The position numbers and the translations under genes are program-made. A DNA stretch of 64,000 bases from Astropecten irregularis (lineage: Eukaryota; Echinodermata; Asteroidea; Paxillosida; Astropectinidae). Below, one piece after another: positions 1 through 11,940 of this stretch; positions within the stretch are counted from its first letter, which is position 1, and the number at the start of each line of letters is the position of its first letter. Under the pieces are notes generated by a model that did not search any database, was not told the DNA's origin, and saw only the letters and a program-made list of their open reading frames with translations. The stretch is taken from positions 3,698,270 to 3,762,269 of the forward strand of contig OZ020265.1 in assembly GCA_963971285.1 (NCBI GenBank). Reading direction: 5' to 3'.

Positions 1-174
1 GCACGCTCCGCCCTGATGGAATGAAGATCGAGTTCAACGCCTCTCCATTCCCCTGAAGAAGGTGCATCGCACCGAAAGCTTGGGTGATCTATAACTTTAT
101 TGTGCACTGTCTTTACTTTACCTTCTACAGTATGTTCTCATGATTCCAGTGCAAAGCATCAACTTTTTTTTATA

Positions 175-2434
175 AAGACTAAGGCGGATGGCAGAACACT
201 GTGAAACCTTCCGGCATCTCCTGCATACAGCAGGGAAAGAGATCTGATGAACCAAAATTGCACGGCGTTGGTTTTGCGGTCAAGAACACCTTGCTGTCCA
301 CCATCGAACCTCCTACCGGAGGCTCTGAGAGACTCTAGCTTACCTTGAGGTTGACAGCTAGAACGGGTGTAGTCCATGTTGTATGTGTTTACGCTTCAAC
401 ACTGCTGCTCATCCATAGAAGTAAAAGACCAATTCTATGACGCACTCGATTAATTCTACCATTAGCAGTGTGCCAAACAAGAAAGGACTCTTCATCGTGG
501 GTGACTTCAATGCAAGAGTGGGCGCAGACTGTGAAGCCTGGCCTTCTTGTTATTCATGGTATCGAAAAAATATGAGAACGATTTGAGACTTCTAGAACTG
601 TGCTCCTTTCACAAACTGGCGGTGACAAACACCTTTTTCCAACACGAGGTGATGACACAAAGACTCATGGCGCAACCCAAGATCTAAGCACTGGCAGCAG
701 CTTGACATGTGATGACCAAGAAGAAAGATCTGTGCAACACCAGAAGGCATGCACAGCGCCGACTGGCGACACGGACCAACATTCTGGTCCGCTCTCACAC
801 AAAGATGCACCACTCCAAGACCGTGTGTTTCCACGGATCGACGCCAGCCGTTCCTTGGAACCCTCAGAACAGCACTGGCGAGTGGCCGAGTAGACACACC
901 CACTTCGGACTAAAAATGGAACCAAATGCGTAAATATGTACCAATCTGGGCTGGAGACATTCTGGAGAAAGAAGCATCAGAGCGGGGACTGGTTGGAGGC
1001 AAGCTGGCAGGAAATGGAGCCGGAAGTGGAGGCCAAACGAGCTATAACACCTGAACAACCCATGCCAAGTCCAAAGCCCAAGGAGATGGAATTCCCCCAG
1101 AGGTGATCAAGAGAGGAAAAGGGAGCGTTGATTGAAGATCTACATGAGCTGCTGCTCTGCCTGTGCTGGATTGAGGATGCCGTACCACAAGACATGCGCG
1201 ACGCCAAGATAGTAACCCTCTATAAGAACAAGGGCGACAGCAGTGACTGCAATAGCTACCGGAGAATCTCCCTGTTAAGCATTGTCGGCAACATATTCGC
1301 CAGAGTCATCTTGGCCAGACTGCAAGTTCCCGGTAGCACGTGTATACCCGGGAAGTCTAAGTGTGGGTTTAGGGCTGGTAGATCCACCATCGACATGATC
1401 TTCTAGGTGAGAAAAATGCCAAGAGCATTTTCTTTGCCTTCATAGTTCTGACAAAGGGTCCGACCTTGTCAGTAGAAGTGGACTCCTCCAATTGAAGAAG
1501 ATTGGCTTCCCCCAAACTGCATTCCAAAATCGAGTCCTTCACCTTCCCTGCTTAACACCAGTGTGTTTAAGAAGACGGAGTCTGACTGCATACAAGATCC
1601 ACCGGTAGGCTGTTCAACCTAGCCAGGCTTCGAGCCAGGACGAAGATTAGGCATGTCACCATCAAAGAGGCCCTTTTCGCCGACGACGCTGCTCTGGGTG
1701 ACACACGCAGAGGAAGCTCTCCAAAAACTTATTGATCACTGCACATGCCTGTGACGACTAACTCGTCACCGAAGTGATGGGACAAAGGCTCCCCACTGAG
1801 AATCCACATCGGGAGCAATGAAACACATTGTCGATCGTTTCCAGTAACTAGGGTCCATCATCAGCGCGAACCTCTCCCTTGAACCAGAGCTCAGCTCGAG
1901 AATTGCGAAGGCCTCAGGCGGTAATGTCCAAGCTCCAAAAGAGGGTGTGGCATAACAACAATCTGACAGCTAACTGACAGTTCCTGACAGTTCCTCTGCG
2001 TGTGTCACCAAGATGCAGGTGTATAGAGCCTGTAAGCACACTGCTCTACTCTACCGAAGTTTAGACAACATATTCAGCCCAGGAAAAGAGATTAAATGCC
2101 TTCCAATTCCGCTATCGTAGACGCATCCTCTTGCATCAGATGGCAATCAAGATCCCCAACGTCGCTTCCATGGCTTGGCCAAATCAGCCGCATGGATGAT
2201 GGTCGAATCCCCTGCTCTACGGAGAACTCTCTGAGGGTCGCCCAAGACTGCTACAAAGACACATGCAAGAGAGATCTGAAGAATGCAGAAATCGACATTC
2301 AGACCTGGGAAAGCCTCGCAGAGTCCCGAGACCACTGGAAAACTGTGGTTCAACAAGGGACAAAGACAGTTGTCTTGAGGCGGACACTCCGCAGGTTCAG
2401 CATGCCACAACGCGTGCAAGTGTACAATAGATGA
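175..2434 (+). mobile_element. APE-type LINE copy A, decayed
   Basis: Remnant of a non-LTR retrotransposon coding for an apurinic-type endonuclease followed by reverse transcriptase. The endonuclease shows HGVGFAVKNTLL near 260 and VGDFNARVGAD near 500. The RT fingers region at 1128-1406 reads DAKIVTLYKNKGD, then SYRRISLLSIVGNIFARVIL and CGFRAGRSTIDMIF. ADDAAL near 1680 stands in for the usual YADD palm motif. The C-terminal part at 2096-2434 carries LGQISRMDDGRIP and CKRDLKNAEIDIQTWESLAE, which match the connector region of this widespread family. The parts lie in several frames with many stops, so it is a pseudogene. The same family recurs as copies B, C and D. The clade was not assigned; RTE-like is a guess. 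Confidence 0.85.
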
Positions 2435-3690
2435 GATGGTACAACTGTAGTGGCCACGGATGTAATAATGGCCACGGGGACCATGATATGACAAGTGTTG
2501 TGTACATGTGCGCGCAGGTGTTGCATCTCGGGCGACGGCAGGGGACTGTACCAGGAGGGTTGATACTACTAGTGGTGGGGAGACTAGACCGCACGACGAT
2601 ATCGCTGATCGATCGGTCCCGTCTGAAGGAACAGAATCGGGTGGTGGACTTAGTGAAGATATTGCCGGTATCTGGTTCTTCTTGCAGTGTCCTTGAAGTG
2701 CTTCAGGACGATATCTCTAACAACCAAGTTGAGCGGATGATATGTAAGCACCAGGGGGATGCGATCTTGCTGTTTAGGTGGGGCTTTTTGCATGGCGACG
2801 TCACGAGTTACTGAGATCTTGCGAAGAACTGTATCAGTAACGAATGCAGGGTAGTCCCGACGGTGGAAGAATCCATTCATTTGATTGCATCCTTGTTTGA
2901 ATGAATTCTCCCCACTGCAAAACCGAAGGAGTAGCAGAAGTTGTCTGTAGCATTCTTACATTTAGTGGGATGTGTAAGTAGCTGTGTGACTCTGTAGATT
3001 TGTAGTGGACAGATATGGCGAGAGAGTTACCGGGGTGAAATGTATGGCTGGATGGAGGTTAACACTCCGGACGACGCTCGAGGAAATGGCGAATCGCAAT
3101 CAAGGTCATCGGCTAAAAGTATGGAAGGCATCATTGGTGTCTGACAAACCATCGCTGACAAAATTAAGTCCATATACTTAATATATCAATTAAGTGGGGT
3201 AATAACATGCCGACACAATGGGACGGACCGGATTGTCCTTATGAAGTAAACTGAAGTTCCTGGAGAAGGGTTGATGAGTTTAGTAGCATTTCCGGGTAGC
3301 TCACCTGTCTGAATGAAAGCCTTAAATAGTATCAGAGACGATGCGATGGGTGAGGTCATGGTCGACAAATTGGTAGGTGTCGGTGAGCTGACGTTGAGAT
3401 TCCAATAGGTAGAGATATTTCCTCCACACAACTGTGGCTCCTCCTTTGACGAGTCATTGTTCTTGAGTGAGCGTAAAGCTTGACGTTCTTCCTTACAGAT
3501 GTTACGCTTGTTATAGCGAGTGTGGAGTTGAACACGGTGAATGTCAGCGCGGCAGTTATCAATAATAAGATCGAGAGATTTGTTCAGGCCAGTGGGCGGC
3601 CATCAGCTGGAAGAACGAGGGACCAGTCTATCAAAGGCGTTGGCTGCAGGATTATCATCAGGATGAGGAGCCCTTGACAGTCTATCCAAT
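2430..3690 (-). mobile_element. Penelope-like element copy 1, palm deleted
   Basis: Minus-strand remnant of a Penelope-like retroelement, which carries RT and often a GIY-YIG endonuclease. In reading order: EERQALRSLKNND near 3480 and WRKYLYLLESQRQLTDTYQF near 3400 (upstream of RT); a degenerate HKDNPVRPIVSAC near 3220; a thumb-side SVHYKSTESHSYLH near 2990; RIPLVLTYHPLNLVVRDIVL at 2700-2800; SSLPTTSSINPPGTVPCRRP near 2560; and GHYYIRGHYSCT near 2460, which normally precedes the GIY-YIG domain. The catalytic palm present in copy 2 is missing here. The remnant ends against LINE copy A in a tail-to-tail arrangement. Confidence 0.75.
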
Positions 3691-3736
3691 TGATCATAGA
3701 AAAAAAGCCTTAAGGCGTAGACGCCGAAAACTCATC

Positions 3737-4008
3737 AATGGGACAAAATTCAATCCACGCATACGGTGCCCACTTTTCAGAAAAGAAAAAAAAAACTGAA
3801 AAACTGCCACAGTATTTCTTAAATCTTTTCCCTTTTATGATTTATCTTTTAAAGATCAAAATGATTTTCGGTCGTTGTTTTACTCATTTCTGGATACATT
3901 ATTTCAGGTGGAAACATTTTAACGGTATGTTTCTACCACCACCATCTTCATACCATGAAAGTTATATACGTAAATCTGTGAAAATTTATGTATATTCGTG
4001 AAATAACC
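3737..4008 (+). mobile_element. Inverted-repeat element family M1, copy a (partial)
   Basis: About 270 bp that aligns with 36700-36900: a 'acggtgcccac' block, an A-rich run, a T-rich centre, 'catttcaggc/t-ggaaa', 'aacggtatgttt(c/t)taccac', and 'gtaaatctgtgaa(a/g)att'. Both termini seen in other copies are missing or eroded. It has no coding capacity; the open frame across it follows low-complexity A/T sequence. Confidence 0.6.
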
Positions 4009-5225
4009 ACAAGGAAAACTGACGAGTTTTTAAAGTTATTGAAAAGTTAACAAAGAAAAATTGACTGGAGCGGAATTGTTTGCCAATTGGATTTTCCTTA
4101 TAAATTTGTTTACAGAAATATAAAACTATACATACATGTTGGTTGAACTCAATCCAACGCTGGTTGCAGACGCTATTATGTGGCTTCCAATTTATGCGAG
4201 GGCTGGCAGATCTTGTATTTCGTTATCAAGTCAAATTTCCTGAGGGTGATGTTACCATCAATCTTTATTGTGTGGTTGTCCCAAAAGGTCTTCAGGAGTG
4301 TTGCACTTGTGGAGACGCGGATGCACATTGCAGATCTTGGTAAAGGGTCCTGCTGCAGCAACCGGAGTGTTGCACTTGAGAAGCGGATTGCAATGTACAT
4401 GGACTAGCAACAAACGAATGATAATAAACGATTAATGTTAATCGGTTAATTAATGGCCTTTTCATTTTATTTCATTAGTACAATATTGCTGGGAGGTGGA
4501 TCACTTAAATCGTCTAATGATTGGGAAAGACACCTGTTCTTTAATTTACAGACCCAGTTGGCATTTATTGTTCGGGGGGGGGGGGGGAACAAATCGTCCT
4601 GATTCGTCCTGATCGAAAAGACGCCTGGTCACAACATAACTCCTGCGAATAGAGGATGAAACTGCAATTACACCCACTACGAAGGATTCATTGTTCAGAG
4701 AAAGGACATCTTTTACGTAACCCTGCAAATAGTGTTTAAAACTTGCAAGTGCACAAGGTAAGTTGGGCTGGGAAATAACTTCCACTATGAAAATTCTATC
4801 ATTGTTATTAATTCAATTGAAGACGACCAAGAGAGACAATTCAAATATGAAATTTCATTTACCGTTCCAATTTCTGGATGATTAAAACCCAAGTATAGCA
4901 ATGTCCCCAATCACTTTGACACCCTAATATAAATTTGTGCCCGACGGCATTACGAAGAAAGCAATGGCTGTCGCTGTAATCTAAGTGTATCATTGTACGT
5001 AAAAAACAAACCATTCAACTCAAGTTGATTAAAACCAGTTTGCCATAAAAAAAATCCTGCTGTAAAGTTGATATTAAGGTTGACGGTTTGGTAACAGTAA
5101 AGCAATTATCTTCCTGGAAAGATTCCACTGACGCACAACTGACGCCGTTGAGCACCGAAAAGGGAAGAGAAAATACAAGTAATAAACTGCTGCAAACTAC
5201 TCAGCAGCAAAAATAATGACATGAA
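4009..5225. other. Unassigned A/T-rich stretch with one short direct repeat
   Basis: No protein family recognised in any frame. A direct repeat of about 37 bp (ggagtgttgcacttg followed by a cggatgca/cggattgca block) lies at about 4293-4335 and 4366-4402. A run of G lies at 4576-4588. The rest is A/T-rich and shows nothing interpretable. Confidence 0.5.
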
Positions 5226-5229
5226 ATTT

Positions 5230-6065
5230 ATAAAAATGGAGTCAGGAACGGTGGAAAAATCCATTCATCTAATTGCATCGTTGTTTGAATGAATTCTTCC
5301 TCACTGCACAGTCGACGAAGTCGCAGAAGTTCTTACATTTAGTTGGATAAGACTCATAGGTGTAAGTAGCTGTGAGAGTCTGTAGGTTTGTAGTGGACAG
5401 ATGTGGTAAGTGGGTTACCGTCAACGGACAGTTCGATGTCATTGAAGGTGACGGATACATTGGAAATTTCTGAAGTGAAATTGTATTGCTGGGCGGAGGT
5501 TTATCAGTAAAATTAATGAATTGCTGGACATCTTCCCTTGTTCCCGATGTAGCACCAATGTGTCATCAATGTAGCGTTTGTACAATGTCTGTGTAGGGTC
5601 ATGAAAATTGGACATAAGCTGCTCCTCTAGATATCCCACGAAAAGGCACGCATAGGAGGGACCCATACGAGTTCCCATGGCAACGCCTTTTGTCTGCTGG
5701 TTGTGTTTCCCATCAAAGGTGAAGTTGTTGAGAGTCAGAACCAGTTCAGCCAATCGAAGGAGGGTGGTGATAGGGGGGTAACACTCAGGACGACGATTGA
5801 GGAAATGGCGAAGCGCAATCATGCCATTGGGCCATACTGAACAGGAAGTTGGATGGACCGGTGAACGTGAAGTCGGCAAAAGTATGGAGGGTAGTTGACA
5901 AACCATAGGTGACAAAGTCAAGATACTTGGAAATCAATTCAGTAGAGCAATTACACGCCGAAACAATGGGACGGCCCGGATTGTCCTTATGAATCTTGGG
6001 AAGCATGCAGAGACGATGCGATGGTGTGTAGGGGTGAGTTCATAGTCAACTAGTTGTAAATTCTA
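5230..6065 (-). mobile_element. Penelope-like element copy 2, RT core
   Basis: Minus-strand reverse transcriptase core of a Penelope-like element. MLPKIHKDNPGRPIVSAC starts at 6006. The palm region at 5439-5760 reads TKGVAMGTRMGPSYACLFVG, then YKRYIDDTLVLH, where YIDD is the catalytic aspartate pair. The thumb side, SVHYKPTDSHSYLH, follows near 5390. A frame change separates the first two blocks. The C-terminal linker and GIY-YIG parts are absent. Position by position it resembles copy 1 (3.0-3.25 kb), so both derive from one family, each keeping parts the other lost. Confidence 0.8.
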
Positions 6066-6069
6066 AATT

Positions 6070-6310
6070 TCTAGATTGGTATGGATGACGTTAGCCATGG
6101 TTCACTCCTGCCTGTGCCGCACCAATTGGCCCATTGAAACCTTCTTCCATCAGTTTCATAAGGATTGTTCGGATGTGGCGTGTCGTCAATTCCGACTTGC
6201 TCGTAACAGGTGCAAAAAGGTGTTGGCGAATGCTAAGCGTCTGTATGCATCATATTTGGAAACCTTGTCGCACCGCCGCTCTGTGGCCTCACTGGCCTCA
6301 TTTTATATGT
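6070..6310 (+). pseudogene. Possible LINE fragment, endonuclease-RT linker
   Basis: A 78-codon open stretch includes RNRCKKVLANAKRLYASYLE and SHRRSVASLASFYM. Runs of the form 'xxRNxCxxVLxxAKxxYA' are common in the linker between endonuclease and RT of jockey/CR1-type LINEs, so a fragment of such an element is the best guess. There is no start context and no flanking motif. Weak call. Confidence 0.3.
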
Positions 6311-6311
6311 A

Positions 6312-6444
6312 GGGTGCATTCGTTTAGCTAACACGGGTCAGCCCTTACTGGGAGGGAGTGGTCGTGCTATACTGCACAAAACAAGCGAGAGAACGGTAAC
6401 GAGGTTGACTTGTTTCGACCCGGGAGAGTTAATCGAATGCACCC
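6312..6444. mobile_element. 133-bp inverted-repeat element
   Basis: The ends are gggtgcattcg...ggtc and gacc...cgaatgcaccc: the left reads GGGTGCATTCGTTTAGCTAA and the reverse complement of the right reads GGGTGCATTCGATTAACTCT. Such ends are common in hAT-type elements. The flanks (tatatgta / gctctatc) do not show a clear 8-bp duplication. Non-coding. Confidence 0.5.
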
Positions 6445-7235
6445 GCTCTATCATGGACGATGATCCATCGGTATCTCTGCCTTGGTTCCCCACGATCATC
6501 CCAAGGCTCGAACCACGCGTTTTTCTGCGCGGTTGCATCCATATGCAAACGTGACTCCCTAAGCCAATACAGTGCTCTACTCTTCCAGCTTTTCCCCGCG
6601 CACTACTGTACTATGCAAACACTGTACCTGCAACCTGTTTCCCCCACTCTTATGACTTTGTCCCAGTCTCTCTTCCTATTTACATTTTCCCAGGAGGTGG
6701 AAATATGGGTCCATGACCATTGGTCCTTCAATTCACATGAATACATCGCTTTCCCATCGGGTTGGCTTACCTTCAGAGTGATCTGGGAGGGGAAGTACCA
6801 ACTCGGAAACTGCCAGATTAAAGGCATACGCAGGTAGGTCGGGTAGGACCGCACTCCCGTCTCGGAGTGGTTAAAGGCCGGCTACTGAGGATAGTCATGC
6901 CTAGAGAGAGTATCATTGTTGGGACAGGGTCTTGGAAAAGGGAAGGGGGTGTCAGAGAGGCGATTCCGACGATACGGACACCGTAAAAAAGAGAGATCAG
7001 ATGAAGTAGTTCACAGGGACCTGTTTGAAGATAAGGGCGTACTGCTATACGGCGGAAAGGAACTAAATCCTGAAGGCTAGCCAATGAAGCCGAATATTTC
7101 CAAGGAGAGTTATGTGTACTCTACGGGACTGAGTTACACTCCGAAGAGGAGGGTACTCTGCCGGCCTACATATCGAGGGAGGCCAAGAGAAATGTAGATG
7201 GCGAGGCCAAAGTCTAGTTCGAAGGAAGGCTTGTG
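6445..7235. other. Unassigned sequence
   Basis: Several short open frames on both strands, none with a motif I recognise. There is no repeat structure beyond background. Confidence 0.4.
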
Positions 7236-7239
7236 GTCA

Positions 7240-10200
7240 CCCCGTCATCATCATCATCGGTTGGCCGTCGGAGTCAACGGATCCAGGACCCGCAGAAACA
7301 TCAAGTCGTGCTGCCAAATGCACGTTCAATCGCACGCACGTGCGCCTTCTGGTGAGATCGCAGGCCGATGGCCGAACTGCAAACACGAGGACACTGGTTT
7401 AAATGGAAAGCTGCCGGGCGCTGCGACACGTTCCTTTCTTCTCCCTCGCTTTTCTCCCTAGCACGTTCGAACTTATCCACAGCACGCCCGCAAAGAATCC
7501 GCCAAGCTGCCTTGTCTGCTGTAAGGCTCTCAAAGTTGTTATGAGCTGGTCCTTTAATATACCGCATCAGAGGCCCACCTGCGTGTCGTGTTCACCAAAC
7601 AGGAGCATGCGTGGTATCCGCGTCTCACCCATGCGTGATACGTGTCCGGCCCAACGCAGGTGCGCCTCCATGTGTGCCTCGATTCCACGTGTTCGACATC
7701 TATCCAGTACTTCAGTATTCGGCACCCTGTCCTTCCAACTGATCCGAGCTATGCGACGTAGACATCTCATGTGAAAGCTGTCCAGCTTCCTGAACTGCCT
7801 ACGGTACACCGTCCAGGTCTCGCAGTTGTACAACAGTACAGGCAACACGGCAGCCTTATAAACGGCGAGTTTTGTGGACAGGCGCACGTGCGTCCCTGGT
7901 GTTCCAAAGTCTGCGAGAGAGGCGTCCAAACGTTGATGATGCCTTCGCAATCGGGTTGGTGATGTCAGCGTCGACTGAGCGGTCACTGGAAAAAGTGCCA
8001 CCCAAGTAACAGTAGTCATCCGCCACCTTCAGTTTCACCTGGCCCACGTGTACTGTTGGGTTCCATCGGGGTGGTCCCAGGCTTGGGCTGCAAGCGACCA
8101 GCCGAACGAGCAAAGCAGTCCATAAGCTGTTGGGAGTCTGCCTCGGAATTGCAGGCAAGGGCGTAGTCATCAGCGTACAGAAGCTCACGGATCAGAGCAT
8201 AGCGCACTGTTGGGTTCCATCGGGGTGGTCCCAGGCTTGGGCTGCAAGCAGCACCTCTTTCTTCTTCACCGAAACGGTAAGACCGAAGCGACCAGCCGAA
8301 CGAGCAAAGCAGTCCATAAGCTGTTGGGAGTCTGCCTCATAATTGCAGGCAAGGGCGTAGTCATCAGCGTACAGAAGCTCACGGATCAGAGCATAGCGCA
8401 CCTAAGTGCGAGCCTTCAGACGGTGCAGATTGAAGACACCACCGTCATAGCGATACCTCACACCAACGCCCAGGTTGCTATCTTTGTAAGCGTCCGCAAT
8501 CAAAAGCAGCGATGATAATGCCAAACAACACAGGTGCCAGCACGCAGTCTTGCATGGCACCGTTCTTAACAGCAAAGGGCTCCGACTCCTGATTGCCGTC
8601 GATATTAACACGGGCCTGCCTACCATCATGGAAAGAGCGTAGTATATTCACTAGCTTACCGGGGTAACCAGCTTTTTGCAAAAGCTTCCAGAGACCGTCG
8701 CGGCTGACAGAGTCAAATGCCTTCGTCAGATCTACGAACACTAAATAGAGGTCCATTTCTCTTGCAGCTGTCGAACGGCGAATATCATGTCAACAGTACC
8801 ACGCTTGGCCCTGTACCCGCATTGAATCTCTGGTTGAAGGCTCTCAGCCAGTTTGGAGGTTCTGCTTATTATTATTATCCTTGCCAGAATTTTACCAGCA
8901 ATGCAGAGCAGTGCGATCCCACGATGGTTATTGCAGTCGGCCCGTTCACCCTTGCGCTTGAACAGATGTATAACGATGGCGTCTTTAAAGTCTTGCGGAA
9001 CCGCCTCGGCTGTCCAGATCCACCACATCGGGACCTGCGTACTTGAAGATCTCCGGAGCTAGGCCGTCAACCCCGGGTGATTTACCATTCTTCAGTGTCT
9101 CGATGGCGACATGAACCTCCTTCAGCTGGATTGGAAAGGCGAGCGCTTCGAGCGCTGGTTGCTGTGCTATCTCTTCCAGTGCGGCATCATCGATGGCCGA
9201 ATTCCTTTTCCACACCTGTTCAACCCAGCGACCCAGCGTTGCACAATCGCAGTTGGTTCAGGTCAGAAGCGCGTTTCCACTGGCAACCTTGATAGCTGCA
9301 GCACCATTAAAACTGGGACCATGTACAGCCTTCAGCTCTTGGAAAAAACCGCGAACGTCGTGTCGGTCGGCTGCCTCCTGCAGCAACCTGGCCCGGTCGA
9401 CCCACCAGTCATCCTTCATCCTACGGATTCTAGACTGCGCTGTCGATCTCGACTGGCGGTACCGGTCGTGCTTCGACTGATTGCTCTTGTCGTTCATTTA
9501 GTCCAGGTGTGCATCATGCAGCTCGTTCAAATCGGGTGGATCGTTAGATCGCAATGATCGAACCAATCATTGCGATCGAGACGCCGCTTGCCCAGAGCCA
9601 CTTCTGCACCCTTCCGAGTGGCTGCCTGTATAAGTTTCCACTCAGTCTCAGCATCTGGGGCAGCCTCGAGCTTGGTACTCTGCGCCTGAAGTTCCAGGGA
9701 GATCTGCTGCTGCAGAAGTGAGCGATATTCTGAGCCCTTGAGCTTCGTGAGGTCGAGAAGCGGTGCTCTGGTGGATTTCATGCGTATCTATGGTGGAATT
9801 TGCAGATCGGTATTCACCCTCACTAGCCGATGGTCAGACCAGGTAGTTGTATGACGAACGGACCTTGTCAGATGAACATCCCTCCGGTCCCGCTGCCGCA
9901 CAGCTGCATAGTCCAGGATATGCCAGTGGCCTGAACGGGGGTGCATCCAGGTTGTCTTGCGCGACGCCCTTTGTTCGAATAGTGTGTTCGTAATGACTGG
10001 TCCAATGGAAAGCAGAGACTGAGTAGGAGTGTCCCGTTAGAATTTTCCGCACCAACACCGTGGTGTCCCCAGGACGCCCTCCCATGCAGCAGTGCTCTGG
10101 CCCACTCGGGCGTTGAAATCACCCAGCAACATCACCTTGTCACCTGATGGAATGGAAGAAATGGTCCTTGAGAGTGTCTCGTAGAACTCCTCCTTGACAT

Positions 10201-10985
10201 CATCAGAGTAGGTCATAGTCGGGGCATACGCACTCAGTACCGTCACATGGTGGCCATTCGCCAGACGAATCCGCATGGTCATCAGGCGTTTGCTGATACC
10301 CTTTGGAAGGCAGGCCAGGTGGTCAAGCAATGTTGTACGTACCGCAAAGCCCACGCCCGCTTGCATTGGTTGCCCCTCAGGCTTGCCGATCGAGTAGAAG
10401 GTGTAGCCAGCGCCATCCTCAGTAAGTTGAGACTCCTCAGACACGCGTGTCTCACTAAGAGCAGCAAAATCAATGTCCTGTTGGTACAGGGCCCCAGCAA
10501 TGATGGCGGTCCTCCGTTCGATGGTGTTCACACTGTCTAGCAATGTTTGAACGTTCCAGGTTCCAAATGTAAACACTTTTCGGTAGTGCTTGATTTTTCG
10601 ACCGCTTTGTCGGGTGGCCAACTGGCCGCGGTAAGCCAACGAACAAGATGTAGACAAAGCTTTTTTGAGCCACATTTTCCAGGCCCTTCCCCTGTTTGGG
10701 GGGAGCAGGCTCCCCGTAAAAAACGGCTGCTCCGTCGCGCGGACAGGACCGAAAACTGCAGTTGCCTCCAATTTCTACAGTTACGACCATCTTGTACAGC
10801 ACCACCTGCGTGCGGCCTACGACTAGAGGCCTCCAGCAGCACCCTCCGCAGGACTTTCATTTTGGCTGTGGGTCAGCCTGCACAAGGTATAGTAGGAGGA
10901 GCACTCCCCCCCCACTCGCTCCCTCCTGCCCGCTGCGACTGTCAGGTCCCACAAGGAGCACGTGACTGCCACGGACAGGAGCAAC
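7240..10985 (-). mobile_element. APE-type LINE copy B, nearly full length, multiply frameshifted
   Basis: Minus-strand LINE of about 3.7 kb. The endonuclease (10771-10037) has FGTWNVQTLLDS, LSETRVSEE, GVGFAVRTTLLDHL, SAYAPTMT and LLGDFNARVGQ. Linker pieces lie at 9781-8985. RT follows: WTAEAVPQDFKDAIVIHLFK and KRGTVDMIFAVRQLQEK (9028-8741), motif A FVDLTKAFD (about 8725), a motif-B region NGAMQDCVLAP where QG is usual, and palm ELLYADDYALA (8401-8192). The connector ends SWKDRVPNTEVL and LRWAGHVSRM (8019-7567). A final CPRVCSSAIGLRSHQKAH near 7370 is the family's C-terminal zinc-finger-like tail. A (ATG)n-type tail at 7246-7260 marks the 3' end. At least eight frame changes make it dead. Confidence 0.88.
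8053..8401 (-). repeat. Tandem duplication across the RT palm of LINE copy B
   Basis: About 8053-8208 repeats at about 8209-8401, starting 'tgttgggttccatcgg' and ending 'cagagcatagcgcac'. The first unit lacks about 38 bp ('cagcacctctttcttc...') present in the second. Both carry the YADD palm sequence in reverse, so the palm occurs twice in this dead element. The units are nearly identical outside the deletion, which places the duplication later than most of the decay. Confidence 0.85.
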
Positions 10986-11096
10986 GTATGGGACTGAAAT
11001 TTTCACAGATGACTATTACTGTATCGTCCTTGATATTTTTGCCCAGGAATCTGTATTTCTTTGACAAAACCAATGTATGATACTACCTTCAAAGAG
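10986..11096 (-). mobile_element. Family M1, copy d (left end, reversed)
   Basis: The reverse complement begins TTTGAAGGTAGTATCATACA, then TTTTGTCAAAGAAATACAGA and TTCCTGGGCAAAAATATCAA. This is the same left terminus as the copy at 44155. It sits between the 5' end of LINE copy B and the tail of LINE copy C. Confidence 0.65.
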
Positions 11097-11395
11097 GGAT
11101 TATAGGAATCAAATGGCAAGATCGCATCCCAAATAAGGACATCTTCAAGAAAACAAGAATGATAACCATCTTCGCTCTCCTCAAGCAACGACGTCTAAAA
11201 TGGCTTGGTCATGTGAGATGAATGGATGACACCAACAATGCCAAATGTACGGTGAACTGGCCTCCGCAATAAGGGATTTTGGAAGACCTGTTATTCGCTT
11301 TAAAGATGCATGTAAGCGTGATATGAAGGCCAGTGACATCAACCCGTCAAAGTGGGAAGCCTCTTCTGCTGATCAAGACAAATGGAGGAAGTGAG
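11095..11395 (+). mobile_element. LINE copy C, 5'-truncated tail
   Basis: C-terminal piece of the same LINE family as A and B. It reads GIKWQDRIPNKDIF, then LKQRRLKWLGHVR and CKRDMKASDINPSKWEASSA, with stops and frame changes. These match the connector segments RISWKDRVPNTEVL and LRWAGHVSRM of copy B and CKRDLKNAEIDIQTWESLAE of copy A. Only about 300 bp remain. Confidence 0.8.
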
Positions 11396-11940
11396 GGAAG
11401 GCGTGGATTGGAGGGGCATGAAACGAGTGAGACGGCTGGGAGGAAAGGCGTGATCGCAGAAAGCGAAGTTTGAGCGCAAATAACCCATTGTCTTTCGAGA
11501 CAAACAGATGCCAAAAGTAAGATACAAGTCTGAACTCTCTCATCTCTGGGAAGACGATCAACACCCAGCAACCAATCTGAAGAAATGCAGATAGGATGCA
11601 GGTAGGTTGCGAGAAGTGGGATGTCTTGGAAGTTTGCCAAGATATGGAGGTACGAGACTATACATATTTAAGCCCCGAAGGAACTGAAGAGATCGGAAAC
11701 CTTGTCTCAGTCAAGATCAAGGAAATTGTTCCTGATGGGTCCTGAGCTATACAGGAAGGCCTGCTGAGTGGGAGGTATTCATTTGCCCCTTGGGGCCCCG
11801 AAAGCCCCATATAGGGGAGTATAGGAACATATTCCGAGACTCGACCTGACGGAGTAGTATAAGCGGTCAGCCAGCCGAACATCCCTGGGGATGTCTGCCT
11901 GCTTCAGGACCAACGTGATGCCACTTTGTCCTTGCCAGCG
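11396..11940. other. Unassigned sequence
   Basis: A minus-strand frame of 74 codons lies at 11882-11658, but I recognise no family in it. The neighbouring minus-strand frames at 11640-11339 overlap one another and look like chance frames. The stretch may be linker between LINE fragments. Confidence 0.35.

Noticed and set aside
4576-4588. Run of G as a regulatory quadruplex
   Set aside because: A single homopolymer run with no further G-tracts nearby; more likely slippage.
6304-6452. 8-bp target duplication around the 133-bp element
   Set aside because: The flanks tatatgta and gctctatc do not match.
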